A stretch of 64,000 nt of DNA from Phocaeicola vulgatus ATCC 8482 (lineage in GTDB: Bacteria > Bacteroidota > Bacteroidia > Bacteroidales > Bacteroidaceae), in NCBI RefSeq assembly GCF_000012825.1, contig NC_009614.1, positions 2,852,001-2,916,000 on the forward strand, given 5' to 3'. The notes under the pieces were generated by a model. That model saw nothing but the letters and a program-made list of their open reading frames with translations. It made no database searches and had not been told where the DNA came from. Shown piece after piece: positions 7,946-17,200 of the stretch. The number at the start of each line of letters is the position of its first letter. Position 1 is the first letter of the stretch. A program made the translations under genes and the position numbers.

Positions 7946-9268
7946 ATGTTCGATAATTTAAGTGAGAGACTGGAACGGTCTTTTAAGATTCTGAAAGGTG
8001 AGGGGAAAATCACCGAGATTAATGTAGCGGAAACATTGAAGGATGTGCGTAAAGCTTTGTTGGATGCTGACGTGAACTATAAGGTCGCCAAAGGCTTTAC
8101 TGATACTGTGAAAGAAAAAGCTTTGGGGCAGAATGTGCTTACGGCTGTGAAGCCCAGCCAGTTGATGGTAAAGATTGTACATGATGAACTGACTGCATTG
8201 ATGGGCGGTGAGACTGCCGAATTGGTGTTGGAAGGTCGTCCGGCGGTTATCCTGATGTCAGGTCTGCAAGGTTCCGGTAAGACTACTTTCTCCGGTAAAC
8301 TGGCCCGTATGCTGAAAACCAAGAAGAACCGTAAGCCGCTGTTGGTGGCTTGTGACGTTTATCGTCCCGCTGCTATCGAACAGTTAAGAGTATTGGGAGA
8401 ACAAATCGAGGTTCCTGTATATAGTGAATTGGACAGCAAGAATCCGGTGCAGATTGCATTGAACGCTATTCATGAAGCAAAAGCGAAAGGTTATGATTTG
8501 GTTATTGTCGATACAGCCGGTCGTCTGGCTATCGACGAACAGATGATGAATGAGATTGAGGCGATTAAGAAAGCGGTCAATCCGGATGAAACATTGTTCG
8601 TTGTCGATTCAATGACCGGTCAGGATGCGGTGAATACAGCCCGTGAATTTAATGAACGTCTGGACTTTAACGGTGTTGTGCTGACCAAGTTGGATGGTGA
8701 TACCCGTGGCGGTGCCGCTCTTTCTATTCGTACCGTTGTGAATAAGCCTATCAAGTTTGTGGGTACCGGCGAAAAGTTGGATGCTATCGACCAGTTCCAT
8801 CCTGCACGTATGGCAGACCGTATTCTCGGTATGGGTGATATCGTGTCTTTGGTAGAACGTGCGCAGGAGCAATATGACGAGGAAGAGGCAAAGCGCCTTC
8901 AGAAAAAGATTGCCAAAAACCAGTTCGACTTCAATGACTTTTTGAGCCAGATTCATCAGATAAAGAAGATGGGTAACCTGAAAGAGTTGGCTTCCATGAT
9001 TCCGGGTGTGGGTAAAGCGATTAAAGACATTGATATCGATGATAATGCCTTCAAGAGCATTGAGGCGATTATTTATTCCATGACTCCGCAGGAACGTACA
9101 AATCCCGAAATCCTGAACGGAACACGTCGTACGCGTATAGCCAAAGGCAGTGGAACCAGCATTCAGGAGGTAAACCGTCTGCTGAAGCAGTTTGACCAGA
9201 CCCGCAAGATGATGAAGATGGTGACCGGCAGCAAGATGGGTAAGATGATGCCGAAACTTAAAAAGTAA
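7946..9268 (+). CDS. ffh: signal recognition particle GTPase Ffh
   Basis: Targets nascent membrane and secretory proteins to FtsY and the Sec translocon as a ribonucleoprotein with 4.5S RNA. The 440 residues show the N-terminal four-helix domain (1-90), the G domain with the P-loop GLQGSGKTT at about 106-114, DTAGR near 188 and TKLDGD near 246, and the C-terminal M domain (about 325-440). The M domain contains DFLSQIHQIKKMGNL and the RNA-binding GTRRTRIAKGSG and methionine-rich KMMKMV stretches. Length and all motifs are standard. A strong terminator follows and folD has its own promoter. Confidence 0.98.
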   Translation: MFDNLSERLERSFKILKGEGKITEINVAETLKDVRKALLDADVNYKVAKGFTDTVKEKALGQNVLTAVKPSQLMVKIVHDELTALMGGETAELVLEGRPAVILMSGLQGSGKTTFSGKLARMLKTKKNRKPLLVACDVYRPAAIEQLRVLGEQIEVPVYSELDSKNPVQIALNAIHEAKAKGYDLVIVDTAGRLAIDEQMMNEIEAIKKAVNPDETLFVVDSMTGQDAVNTAREFNERLDFNGVVLTKLDGDTRGGAALSIRTVVNKPIKFVGTGEKLDAIDQFHPARMADRILGMGDIVSLVERAQEQYDEEEAKRLQKKIAKNQFDFNDFLSQIHQIKKMGNLKELASMIPGVGKAIKDIDIDDNAFKSIEAIIYSMTPQERTNPEILNGTRRTRIAKGSGTSIQEVNRLLKQFDQTRKMMKMVTGSKMGKMMPKLKK

Positions 9269-9287
9269 GGTTTAAATAAACAGGTAG

Positions 9288-9317
9288 GGAGAAAGTGCGG
9301 AACTTTCTCCTTTTTTT
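9288..9317 (+). terminator. ffh terminator
   Basis: GGAGAAAGT (9288-9296) pairs with ACTTTCTCC (9302-9310) and is followed by seven T residues. Confidence 0.9.
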
Positions 9318-9342
9318 ATTATGCAACGTGGCTGATTTATGC

Positions 9343-9350
9343 TACATTTG
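9343..9350 (+). promoter_or_regulatory. -7 promoter element for folD
   Basis: TACATTTG, 32 bases before the folD start codon; no convincing -33 box. Confidence 0.5.
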
Positions 9351-9381
9351 TTGCTCAATGGATTATTTATAAATAAATAGT

Positions 9382-10263
9382 ATGCAACTAATTGATGGAA
9401 AAGCTATTTCGGAACTGGTGAAGCAGGAGATTGCTGCGGAAGTTGCCGGAATCGTGGCTAAAGGTGGCAAGCGTCCCCATTTAGCTGCAATCCTCGTTGG
9501 ACACGACGGGGGAAGTGAGACATACGTGGCGGCTAAAGTAAAGGCCTGTGAAGTATGTGGTTTCAAATCCAGTCTGATCCGTTATGAAGCAGATGTGACG
9601 GAAGAAGAATTACTGGCAAAGGTCAGAGAACTGAATGAGGATGCTGACGTGGATGGTTTTATCGTACAACTTCCCTTACCGAAGCATATTTCCGAGCAGA
9701 AAGTGATTGAAACCATTGACTATCGGAAAGATGTGGATGGTTTTCACCCTATCAATGTAGGTCGTATGTCCATTGGTCTTCCTTGCTATGTATCTGCTAC
9801 TCCTAATGGTATTCTGGAATTGCTGAAGCGTTACCATATTGAAACACAGGGAAAGAAGTGTGTAGTATTGGGCCGTAGCAATATTGTGGGTAAGCCTATG
9901 GCGAGCCTGATGATGCAGAAAGCTTATCCGGGTGATGCCACTGTAACTGTTTGTCACAGCCGCAGCAAGGATTTGGTAAAAGAATGTCAGGAAGCTGACA
10001 TTATCATTGCTGCACTGGGTCAGCCGAATTTTGTGAAGGCTGAGATGGTGAAAGAAGGTGCGGTGGTTATTGACGTGGGTACTACCCGTGTGCCGGATGC
10101 CACAAAGAAATCCGGATTCAAACTGACCGGAGATGTGAAATTTGATGAAGTGGCTCCCAAATGTTCTTATATCACTCCTGTTCCGGGTGGTGTGGGACCT
10201 ATGACTATTGTATCTTTAATGAAGAATACGTTGCTGGCTGGAAAAAAGGCCATTTACAAATAA
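9382..10263 (+). CDS. folD: bifunctional methylenetetrahydrofolate dehydrogenase/cyclohydrolase FolD
   Basis: Interconverts 5,10-methylene- and 10-formyl-tetrahydrofolate with NADP, supplying one-carbon units for purines and formyl-Met. The 293 residues include the catalytic-lysine region YVAAKVKAC (about 53-61), the signature [12 protein letters not shown] (about 92), [13 protein letters not shown], the Rossmann segment [14 protein letters not shown] (about 160) and the C-terminal [10 protein letters not shown]. All expected motifs are present. Monocistronic, with its own -7 element and a terminator downstream. The pabB-pabC pair at 41.7 kb belongs to the same folate economy but is not linked. 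Confidence 0.98.
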   Translation: MQLIDGKAISELVKQEIAAEVAGIVAKGGKRPHLAAILVGHDGGSETYVAAKVKACEVCGFKSSLIRYEADVTEEELLAKVRELNEDADVDGFIVQLPLPKHISEQKVIETIDYRKDVDGFHPINVGRMSIGLPCYVSATPNGILELLKRYHIETQGKKCVVLGRSNIVGKPMASLMMQKAYPGDATVTVCHSRSKDLVKECQEADIIIAALGQPNFVKAEMVKEGAVVIDVGTTRVPDATKKSGFKLTGDVKFDEVAPKCSYITPVPGGVGPMTIVSLMKNTLLAGKKAIYK

Positions 10264-10302
10264 GTGCCACACGCTTTGCGAAGCTTGCTGGATAAAAAAG
10301 AA

Positions 10303-10360
10303 TGTGTCAAAAGTTTGGTAATGCTTACAAGATAAGCTGACCTGCTTTTGACACACTTGT
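10303..10360 (+). terminator. folD terminator
   Basis: TGTGTCAAAAG (10303-10313) pairs with CTTTTGACACA (10345-10355) across a 31-base loop, then CTTGTTTTC. Confidence 0.8.
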
Positions 10361-10375
10361 TTTCATGAACAAAAG

Positions 10376-10516
10376 TTATGCCTGTTTTTCGGACTTACCT
10401 GTAAAATCATAAGGAAGGATTTTCGCTCTTAAAAGATTATTTTGTTCTTCGGAGTAATCATACTTTCGGGAGTGTCCTTGATGTATCGGTCTTTCTCGCT
10501 GGGAAGTTCGGGACAT
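10376..10516 (-). CDS. possible small basic protein (46 residues), unrecognised
   Basis: An open frame from ATG at 10516 to TAA at 10376 encodes MSRTSQRERP..., rich in Arg, Gln and Lys, with no membrane segment. An in-frame TAA lies immediately upstream of the ATG, so the frame cannot be longer at its N-terminus. The bases just before the start hold two tandem TGAGGGCA octamers, also found further upstream. There is no visible promoter or homology I can name. It could be a real small gene, the remnant of a larger one, or chance. Confidence 0.2.
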   Translation of the reverse strand: MSRTSQRERPIHQGHSRKYDYSEEQNNLLRAKILPYDFTGKSEKQA

Positions 10517-10620
10517 TTATGCCCTCATGCCCTCACTGCATGTATAATAGGTTTATTATAAAAGATTTAGATGGTGAGGGCAAAAAATATTGCTCTCACT
10601 TATGCTCTTATGCCCTCACT
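10516..10620. repeat. clustered TGAGGGCA octamer repeats, direct and inverted
   Basis: GCCCTCA occurs twice in tandem at about 10519-10536, again near 10612-10618, and inverted as TGAGGGC near 10575; a diverged TGCTCTCA lies near 10590. The opposed copies could pair into alternative hairpins upstream of the small minus-strand ORF. Confidence 0.6.
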
Positions 10621-10787
10621 GTATTGTGAAGCTGAATTTTGCATAAAATGCTTGAATACAGTTATATATATACTTTTTATAGGCTATTCCGTTTTGATGT
10701 AAAGTAGGCTATTTTTAGGTTTTTTTTGTAAGAAGTGCGCATGGAGGATTTGTACCTTTATGGAATATGGCGGATTCCGGCTGTGGT

Positions 10788-10892
10788 AAAAAAGATCAGG
10801 TCATTTTTAAAAAAGATGACGAGCTTTTTTTAAAAGGCCGCCGTCTTTTTTAAAAACGTCTTGGTCTTTTTTTTAAATGTCCTTGTCTTTTG
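10788..10892. repeat. degenerate array of about 22-base A/T-flanked units
   Basis: On the minus strand about five units of 20-23 bases follow one another, each built as AAAAAGAC, a few G/C-rich bases, then a GnC plus T run and AAA. The units are related but not identical, and each is weakly palindromic. No gene covers the array. Confidence 0.5.
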
Positions 10893-11198
10893 GACTGGCG
10901 GTTGGCATGCTTGCTGACGTGGTTTCTGTTGGGGTCATTGTCATCAATAAGGCATGTGTGTGATATATAAAGATTTGTTGCAAATGCTTGTAGATCCTCT
11001 TTCTAATTTTTTATTTGTATTATTCGCTTGAAAAAAACGATGGTACTGCTGTTTCAGAACGGGTGCAGGTTAGTGAAGCCTGTTGGCACAGTTCGGGGTT
11101 GCTCCTACGGAATTCAAGCGTATGAAAACTGTAAATTAGTGTAGAACTTTGTTCTTTACGAATTTTTTCCTATCTTGTACCCTTTAATGTTAGAATAG

Positions 11199-12272
11199 AT
11201 GAAACAGATCTTCATTCTTTTTTTGCTATGGTTTGGTTTGTCGCTATCGGCGCAAGATCAGATCTCTTTGTTGTTTGTCGGTGATTTGATGCAACATCAG
11301 GCTCAAATTGATGCAGCCAGGCAAGGAGACGGGTATAATTATAATGATTGCTTCCGTCATGTGAAGAAAGAAATAAGTGAGGCGGATATGGCTATAGGGA
11401 ACTTAGAGGTGACATTGGGAGGAAAGCCTTATAGAGGGTATCCGGCGTTCAGTGCTCCGGATGAATATCTTCATGCTATAAAGGAAGCCGGATTTGATGT
11501 ATTGCTGACCGCTAACAATCATTGTCTGGATAAGGGGAAGTTGGGGTTGGAACGTACTATTCTGATGTTGGATTCTTTGAAAATACATCATGCTGGAACC
11601 TATAGGAACCCGGAAGAACGTCATAAGAACTACCCGTTATTGATTGAGAAGAATGGTTTTAGAATTGTATTGTTGAACTATACTTATGGAACGAATGGCT
11701 TGAAGACTGATGCTCCGAATGTGGTGAATTATATTAATCGGGAACAAATAAAAAAAGATATTCTTGATGCACGCAGAAAACTTCCTGATGTTATTATAGC
11801 CTGTATGCATTGGGGAGTGGAATATTGTTCGTTCCCTGAACGATCGGAGTGTGAATTGGCTAACTGGTTGATTGAACAAGGAGTTGATCATGTAATAGGT
11901 TCGCATCCGCATGTACTCCAGCCTATGGAAATTGTAAAAGACCCCCGGACTCCTGCCCGGCATGTCATTGTTTATTCATTAGGTAATTTTATCTCAAATA
12001 TGTCGAAAGAAAAAACGGATGGAGGAGCTATGGTAAGATTGAAGTTGCAACGGATTTTTCGAATAACCCGTTTAGCGGATTGTGAATATGCATTGGTTTG
12101 GACTTCAAGACCTGTTTTAAGTAAAAAAAAGAACTTTGAATTATATCCTGTTACTTTTATTAATAAATCCATTAATAATGAGGAACTTAATGTGATGAAA
12201 CGTTTCTTGAAAGGAACTGAAAATTTATTAGGAAAATCGAATGGAGGCATAAAAGAGTATTTTTTTGAATAA
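11199..12272 (+). CDS. CapA-family metallophosphatase-like secreted protein
   Basis: A 357-residue exported protein of the CapA/PgsA family (calcineurin-like metallophosphoesterase fold). A signal peptide covers residues 1-18 (cleavage after LSLSA). Family metal-site motifs appear in order: FVGDLMQHQ (about 26-34), AIGNLEVTL (about 66), LTANNHCLDKG (about 107), CMHWGVEY (about 201) and the GSHPHVLQP block (about 234). Characterised relatives take part in poly-gamma-glutamate capsule export, but no capB/capC partner is nearby, and Bacteroides have many orphan CapA proteins of unknown role. No promoter with full consensus was found, though GAACTTTG at 11144 is close. The tRNA-His gene follows with its own promoter. 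Confidence 0.88.
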   Translation: MKQIFILFLLWFGLSLSAQDQISLLFVGDLMQHQAQIDAARQGDGYNYNDCFRHVKKEISEADMAIGNLEVTLGGKPYRGYPAFSAPDEYLHAIKEAGFDVLLTANNHCLDKGKLGLERTILMLDSLKIHHAGTYRNPEERHKNYPLLIEKNGFRIVLLNYTYGTNGLKTDAPNVVNYINREQIKKDILDARRKLPDVIIACMHWGVEYCSFPERSECELANWLIEQGVDHVIGSHPHVLQPMEIVKDPRTPARHVIVYSLGNFISNMSKEKTDGGAMVRLKLQRIFRITRLADCEYALVWTSRPVLSKKKNFELYPVTFINKSINNEELNVMKRFLKGTENLLGKSNGGIKEYFFE

Positions 12273-12287
12273 TTTTTCCTCAAAAAG

Positions 12288-12318
12288 TTTGCAGATATAA
12301 AAAAAAGCAGTACCTTTG
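12288..12318 (+). promoter_or_regulatory. consensus promoter for tRNA-His
   Basis: TTTG (12288-12291), 19 bases, TACCTTTG (12311-12318): exact Bacteroidetes consensus, 28 bases before the tRNA. Confidence 0.9.
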
Positions 12319-12346
12319 CATCGCTTTCGAAAGGAAAGCCTAACAT

Positions 12347-12421
12347 GGTGACTATAGTTCAGTCGGTTAGAGCGTCAGATTGTGGTTCTGAATGTCGTGG
12401 GTTCGAATCCCACTAGTCACC
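12347..12421 (+). tRNA. tRNA-His (GTG)
   Basis: Full cloverleaf: acceptor GTGACTA/TAGTCAC, D arm GTTC/GAGC, anticodon stem TCAGA/TCTGA with loop TTGTGGT (anticodon GTG), T arm GTGGG-TTCGAAT-CCCAC. The histidine identity pair G-1:C73 is encoded (G at 12347, C at 12421). The 3' CCA is not encoded. Followed by a terminator. Confidence 0.98.
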
Positions 12422-12433
12422 CCTTCACCTATG

Positions 12434-12474
12434 AAAGGTTCTGTAAATCTAATGATTTATAGAACCTTTTTCAG
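12434..12474 (+). terminator. tRNA-His terminator
   Basis: AAAGGTTCTGTAAATC (12434-12449) pairs with GATTTATAGAACCTTT (12454-12469), ending in a T run. Confidence 0.9.
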
Positions 12475-12499
12475 TTTTTATGTCTATTAGTGTATTATC

Positions 12500-13066
12500 A
12501 TGATGATAAATTTGAAAGATAATAGCGAAAAGGATAAGTATATCTTGGAGTTGTTCCAGACATCTCCTAAGGAGGCTTTTCGTTTATTATTTGATGCTTA
12601 TCACATGAAATTATGTATATATGCGGTGCAGCTGACCGATTCTTTTGAGATGGCTGAAGATATTGTGCAGGATTTCTTTATCTATTTTTGGGAGAAGAAA
12701 TATTATTTGAAAATAAATCAGAATCTTCGTTATTATCTTTATTTGTCTGTGCGGAATGCGGCCATCAATGCTTTGCAGAAAAACAACATGTTGTCTATGG
12801 AAGAACTCTCAGGCATTGATATGGGTATTCCTGAAGAGTCTATAGATGAAGAGGAGCAAGAGGAACGAAATAAGTTATTATTGGAAAAACTACAAAAATT
12901 ACCTCATCAGGAATTACAAGTGGTGAGAGCTGTCATTATGGAAAATAAGAAATATAAAGAAGCTGCTGAGGAACTTCATATTTCTGTGAATACCCTAAAA
13001 ACTCATCTGACAAGAGCATTGAAACAATTAAGAAAAGAATACAATCTGCACTCACTGTTTTACTAA
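12500..13066 (+). CDS. ECF sigma factor of a FecR/TonB trans-envelope signalling system
   Basis: 188 residues of the Bacteroides sigma-70 expansion family. Region 2 (about 22-90) contains MAEDIVQDFFIYFWEKK; region 4 (about 128-182) contains LPHQELQVVRAVIM and the recognition helix YKEAAEELHISVNTLKTHL. An acidic linker (EESIDEEEQEERN) lies between. The following genes are the anti-sigma FecR and an STN-domain SusC receptor, the standard arrangement in which ligand at the outer membrane releases sigma, which then transcribes the transporter genes. A second in-frame ATG is at 12503. No vegetative promoter was seen in the short gap after the tRNA terminator, consistent with low or autoregulated expression. 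Confidence 0.92.
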   Translation: MMINLKDNSEKDKYILELFQTSPKEAFRLLFDAYHMKLCIYAVQLTDSFEMAEDIVQDFFIYFWEKKYYLKINQNLRYYLYLSVRNAAINALQKNNMLSMEELSGIDMGIPEESIDEEEQEERNKLLLEKLQKLPHQELQVVRAVIMENKKYKEAAEELHISVNTLKTHLTRALKQLRKEYNLHSLFY

Positions 13067-13138
13067 AATTAAATTTTTCTTCTTTTTCTGTCACCCATTT
13101 ATTAATTTGGACTCTCTTTTATTAAAAGAAAGTAATCA

Positions 13139-14221
13139 ATGAACAAAGAGAATCCAAAAAAGAACAAAAAGTCTTTTGAGTATTATATAGCGCAGCGAAA
13201 AGAAGAATTTCGTTGTCAATATGATCATGAACGTTCATGGGAAAACCTGCAATATAAGCTTCAAAAAAGAAAGAATCACCGTCTCAGTTTATATTGTGTA
13301 GCAGCCTCGGCAGCTTTTCTTTTTCTTATTTTAGGAGTCAGTCACATATTCTCTCTTCACAATAACACACAAAACAAGGAGGCCGTAGTGGCTGCTGTGG
13401 TTTCATTTCCGGAAACAGGCAGCCGCAAGGCTATCCTTACTTTAGAGAATGGAGAAAAAGTGGATCTGTCTGTTAAAAAGGGTACGATTTCTAATGCAAA
13501 TTCTACTGTAATCAATAATAATGCCAATCAATTATTGACTTATAGAAAAGTGGAAGAGGTTTCTTCAACTCCTCAGATTAATACATTGGCTATTCCAAGA
13601 GGAGGGGAATATCAGTTGATTTTATCGGATGGAACAAGGATATGGATGAATGCTGAAAGTCTTTTGCGTTATCCAACTTCTTTCATTGGAGAAAAAAGAG
13701 AAGTTTTCCTAGAAGGGGAAGCTTTTTTTGAAGTGGCGAAAGATGCTAAGCACCCCTTTATAGTTCATACAAACAGACATTCGGTGGAGGTACTTGGTAC
13801 AAGTTTTAATATATCTGCTTATCCTGATTATAAGGTATATACGACTCTTGCAGAAGGGCGTATCAAAGTAAGTACAACTAAAGTTTCGGTTGTGTTAAAT
13901 CCTGACCAACAAGCGGTTATTGAACCGAATAATGATGATATAGTGACACGTGATGTGCCTGCTTATCTATTTACTTCCTGGGCGAAAGGAAATTATGAGT
14001 TTCGTAATACGTCTTTGTCTGAAATTGTTGCCCAACTGTCACGGTGGTATAATGTAGATATCTATTTTAAAAATGAATCTTTGAAAGATAAAAGATTTGC
14101 AGGTATCATTTTCAGGGATGAAGAGTTGAATTTTGCTATTGAAGTGATTGAGAGAGTGTCTAATGTACATTTTACTCGCGAAGAAGAAACGATTTACATT
14201 GAAGATAGTAGAGAAAAGTGA
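13139..14221 (+). CDS. FecR-family anti-sigma regulator
   Basis: 360 residues spanning the inner membrane. Residues 1-49 are cytoplasmic and very basic, expected to hold the sigma factor; one membrane helix lies at about 50-72 (SLYCVAASAAFLFLILGV). The periplasmic FecR domain (about 145-245) shows IPRGGEYQLILSDGTRIWMN and GEAFFEVAKDAKHPFIVH, and a DUF4974-type C-terminal domain (about 280-355) includes the FRNTSLSEIVAQLSRWYNVD stretch. It should pass the signal from the STN domain of the downstream receptor to the sigma factor. The gap of 72 bases before it contains no terminator, so it is read with the sigma gene. Confidence 0.93.
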   Translation: MNKENPKKNKKSFEYYIAQRKEEFRCQYDHERSWENLQYKLQKRKNHRLSLYCVAASAAFLFLILGVSHIFSLHNNTQNKEAVVAAVVSFPETGSRKAILTLENGEKVDLSVKKGTISNANSTVINNNANQLLTYRKVEEVSSTPQINTLAIPRGGEYQLILSDGTRIWMNAESLLRYPTSFIGEKREVFLEGEAFFEVAKDAKHPFIVHTNRHSVEVLGTSFNISAYPDYKVYTTLAEGRIKVSTTKVSVVLNPDQQAVIEPNNDDIVTRDVPAYLFTSWAKGNYEFRNTSLSEIVAQLSRWYNVDIYFKNESLKDKRFAGIIFRDEELNFAIEVIERVSNVHFTREEETIYIEDSREK

Positions 14222-14264
14222 GTTATAACAAATAATATATTTATTAAATTAATCAACAAACATT

Positions 14265-17200
14265 ATGAGTGCAAAACTTTCGAGCAAAAATTTTTACGGC
14301 GGAAATCTCATGGTTAAATGCTTTGTTGCATTGGTCATATTCTTTTGTTCAGTGGGAAATCTGTTTGCTCAAACTGAGACGAAGGTAACTATCAATGTAG
14401 ATAAAGTGTTGATCAGAACAGCGTTGGAACGGTTACAAAAAGAAACAAAGGTCCATTTCGTTTATGATGAAGAAAACATAGATCAGGATAAAAGAGTGAG
14501 TTTGTCTTATACTCAGGCTCCTCTTAAAATAGTTCTAGAAGATTTTTGTAAACAAACATCGTTACGTTATGAAGTGAAAAGAAACTTGATCCTGATTTTG
14601 CCGGGAAAGGCTGACAGGAATGTAAATCGTCAGTCTTTTTTAATGAAGGGTGTCGTTACGGATGAGGATGGAGAAAGTATAATTGGGGCTACAGTTATGA
14701 TTGGTGGAACTAGTAAAGGTACTGTTACCGATATAAATGGGCAATATACATTGGAAGTCCAGTCTGGGGATTTAGTTTCATTTACTTTTGTGGGGATGAC
14801 TGATAAAGTTATAAAAGCACAGGTAAATAAAAAGATGGTTAATGTTCAGCTTGAGAGTAATGCAACTGCTTTAGCAGATGTTGTGATTACTGGATATCAG
14901 ACCTTATCAAAAGAACGCGCAACAGGTTCATTTGATAAAGTAGATTCCAGTGTGTTATCATCACGTCCGACAGCAGATCTTTCTACGGCATTACAAGGTT
15001 TGGTTGCTGGAATGCAGGCGACGGAAAAAGAGGATGGAAGCATTGATTTTTTAATTCGTGGTTCAAGTTCATTATATGCTGATAAAAAGCCATTGCTTGT
15101 AGTGGATGGTTTTCCTATTCAGGGGGATTTTAGTAGTATAAATCCGAATGATGTGGAAAGTGTTACAGTTTTGAAAGATGCGGCTGCTGCATCAATTTGG
15201 GGAGCTCGTTCCGCTAATGGGGTTATTGTTGTTACGACCAAAAAAGGTAAAAAGGATAAAGTTCAAGTTGATGTACAGGCATTTGTTCGTATAGGTACTA
15301 ATCCTGATCTTGAATATATTATGAATCAGGCAGATAGCCGTACAATGGTTGATTATGAAATGAGAGCGTTTGAGAATAACTGGAAGATGGCAGCTTGGGA
15401 ATATGCTCCAATTTTTTCAAAAATACAGAATTCTCTAACTTTGGCACAAGAGTTATATTATGCTAATAAATATCAAGGGCTTTCTAAAGAAGAAATGGAG
15501 CAGGGATTAGAGCGTTTACGTAATACTAGTAATCGTCAACAATTGAAAGATTATTTAATGCAAACACAGTTATTGCAACAATATAATGTCAGTATATCTG
15601 GAGGAACTGAACGTATGTCAAATTATATGTCTTTAATGTATGAGAAAAATGATGAAAGTACTATTAAACGTGGATATGAGAAGTTCATGATTAACTATAA
15701 TAATTCATATAAGGTTACAAAATGGTTGACTGCTAATTTGATAACAACCTTGCAACGTAAGGATCAAGAAACGTCTGGCGTGACTATTGGTGAATTCAGT
15801 AATTTGTCACCTTATGAAATGTTATTGAATGAAGATGGTAGTTATGCAACTAATTTGAATGTATATAATCGTGCGGAATTAGAAAAATTGCCTTTAGAAA
15901 AATTACCTTATAGTGATTGGTCATACAATATGCTTCGTGAAGTGCGTGGGCGTGAATATAAGACTACAAATACAATGTATCGTGTTCAGCTGGGGTTAAA
16001 TGCTCAAATTATTAAGGGACTGAATTATGATATGCGTGTGCAGTATGAATCGACATCTTCAGAATATAAAAATTATGATAGCGAAGATACTTTTTATGCG
16101 CGTAATTTAGTAAACTCATATACGGAATATAATAATGAAACACAGGAAGTAGGGGTTTCTCGTATTCCTAAAGGTGGGGTCTTGCGATCAGGTAAGACGG
16201 AATATTCAAATTATGTATTTAGAAACCAATTGAATTATAACAATTCATTTGCAGAAAAACATGAAATTTCTGCATTAGCTGGTATTGAAATAAGCCAATA
16301 TGATACCGAAGGTACTGTTAATCCGTATGTGTATGGATATAATAAAGAGAAAAATACATCATCTGTTCCTCCTTATGGGTATGGTAGTAATGTAGACTCA
16401 TTCAAGAATTTTTTTGGAAATAGTGCAACAATTGAGGGTGGAAATACAAGTTATAGTCTTCGTTGTGACAGATATGTATCCTATTATACTAATATAGGGT
16501 ATGTATATGACGGAAAATATGGAGCTTCTTTCAGTGCTCGTGGTGATGGATCTAATTTTGTTTCGGATGACCCGTCTTTGCGTTGGTCGCCTATGTGGTC
16601 TGTTGGCGCAAAATGGAATATAGGTAAAGAAGAGTTTATAAAAGATATAGATTGGATTAACTATTTAAATTTACGTGCTACTTATGGAATAAATGGTAAT
16701 GCGGAAAAAAGTACCTCGCCGTTGACATTGGTTTCTGTTGGAAGTTCGGTTAATTCTACTACAGGTACTATTACTGGAAATATCTCTAGCTTTGGTAATC
16801 CATCTTTGCGTTGGGAGAAAACTTATACTACAAATATAGGTGTTGATTTTGACTTGTTTAGAAGTAAATTATCCGGTAAGTTGGATTTTTATAATCGGAA
16901 AAGTAAGGATGTTATCGGACAGGTTACTATTCCGTCTGTATATGGTACTAGTACTCAGAAATTTAATAATGCTGAAATATTAAATCGAGGTGTTGAATTA
17001 GAGTTGACAGGAAACTTCCATATACCATCGGTAGATTTGGGGATTCGTTCCACTGTGACTTATGCTTATAACTACAATAAGATTTTAAAGCTTTATTATC
17101 CGGCTCTTTATTGTTATGAATTAGTAGAAGCAGATACTCATGTCGAAGGAAGACCAGTCGGTAGTTTGTATTCATATGATTTTTTGGGAACGGAAAATGG

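Larger units (their letters stand above)
10264..11198. other. 935-base gene-poor region with short repeats
   Basis: Between folD and the CapA-like gene. It contains the folD terminator, a possible 46-residue ORF on the minus strand, clustered TGAGGGCA-type octamers (10516-10620), an A/T-flanked short-repeat array (about 10788-10892), and about 300 further bases in which I see no gene. No RNA gene was recognised. It may be a decayed gene or mobile-element remnant, but no recognisable element gene survives. Confidence 0.5.
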
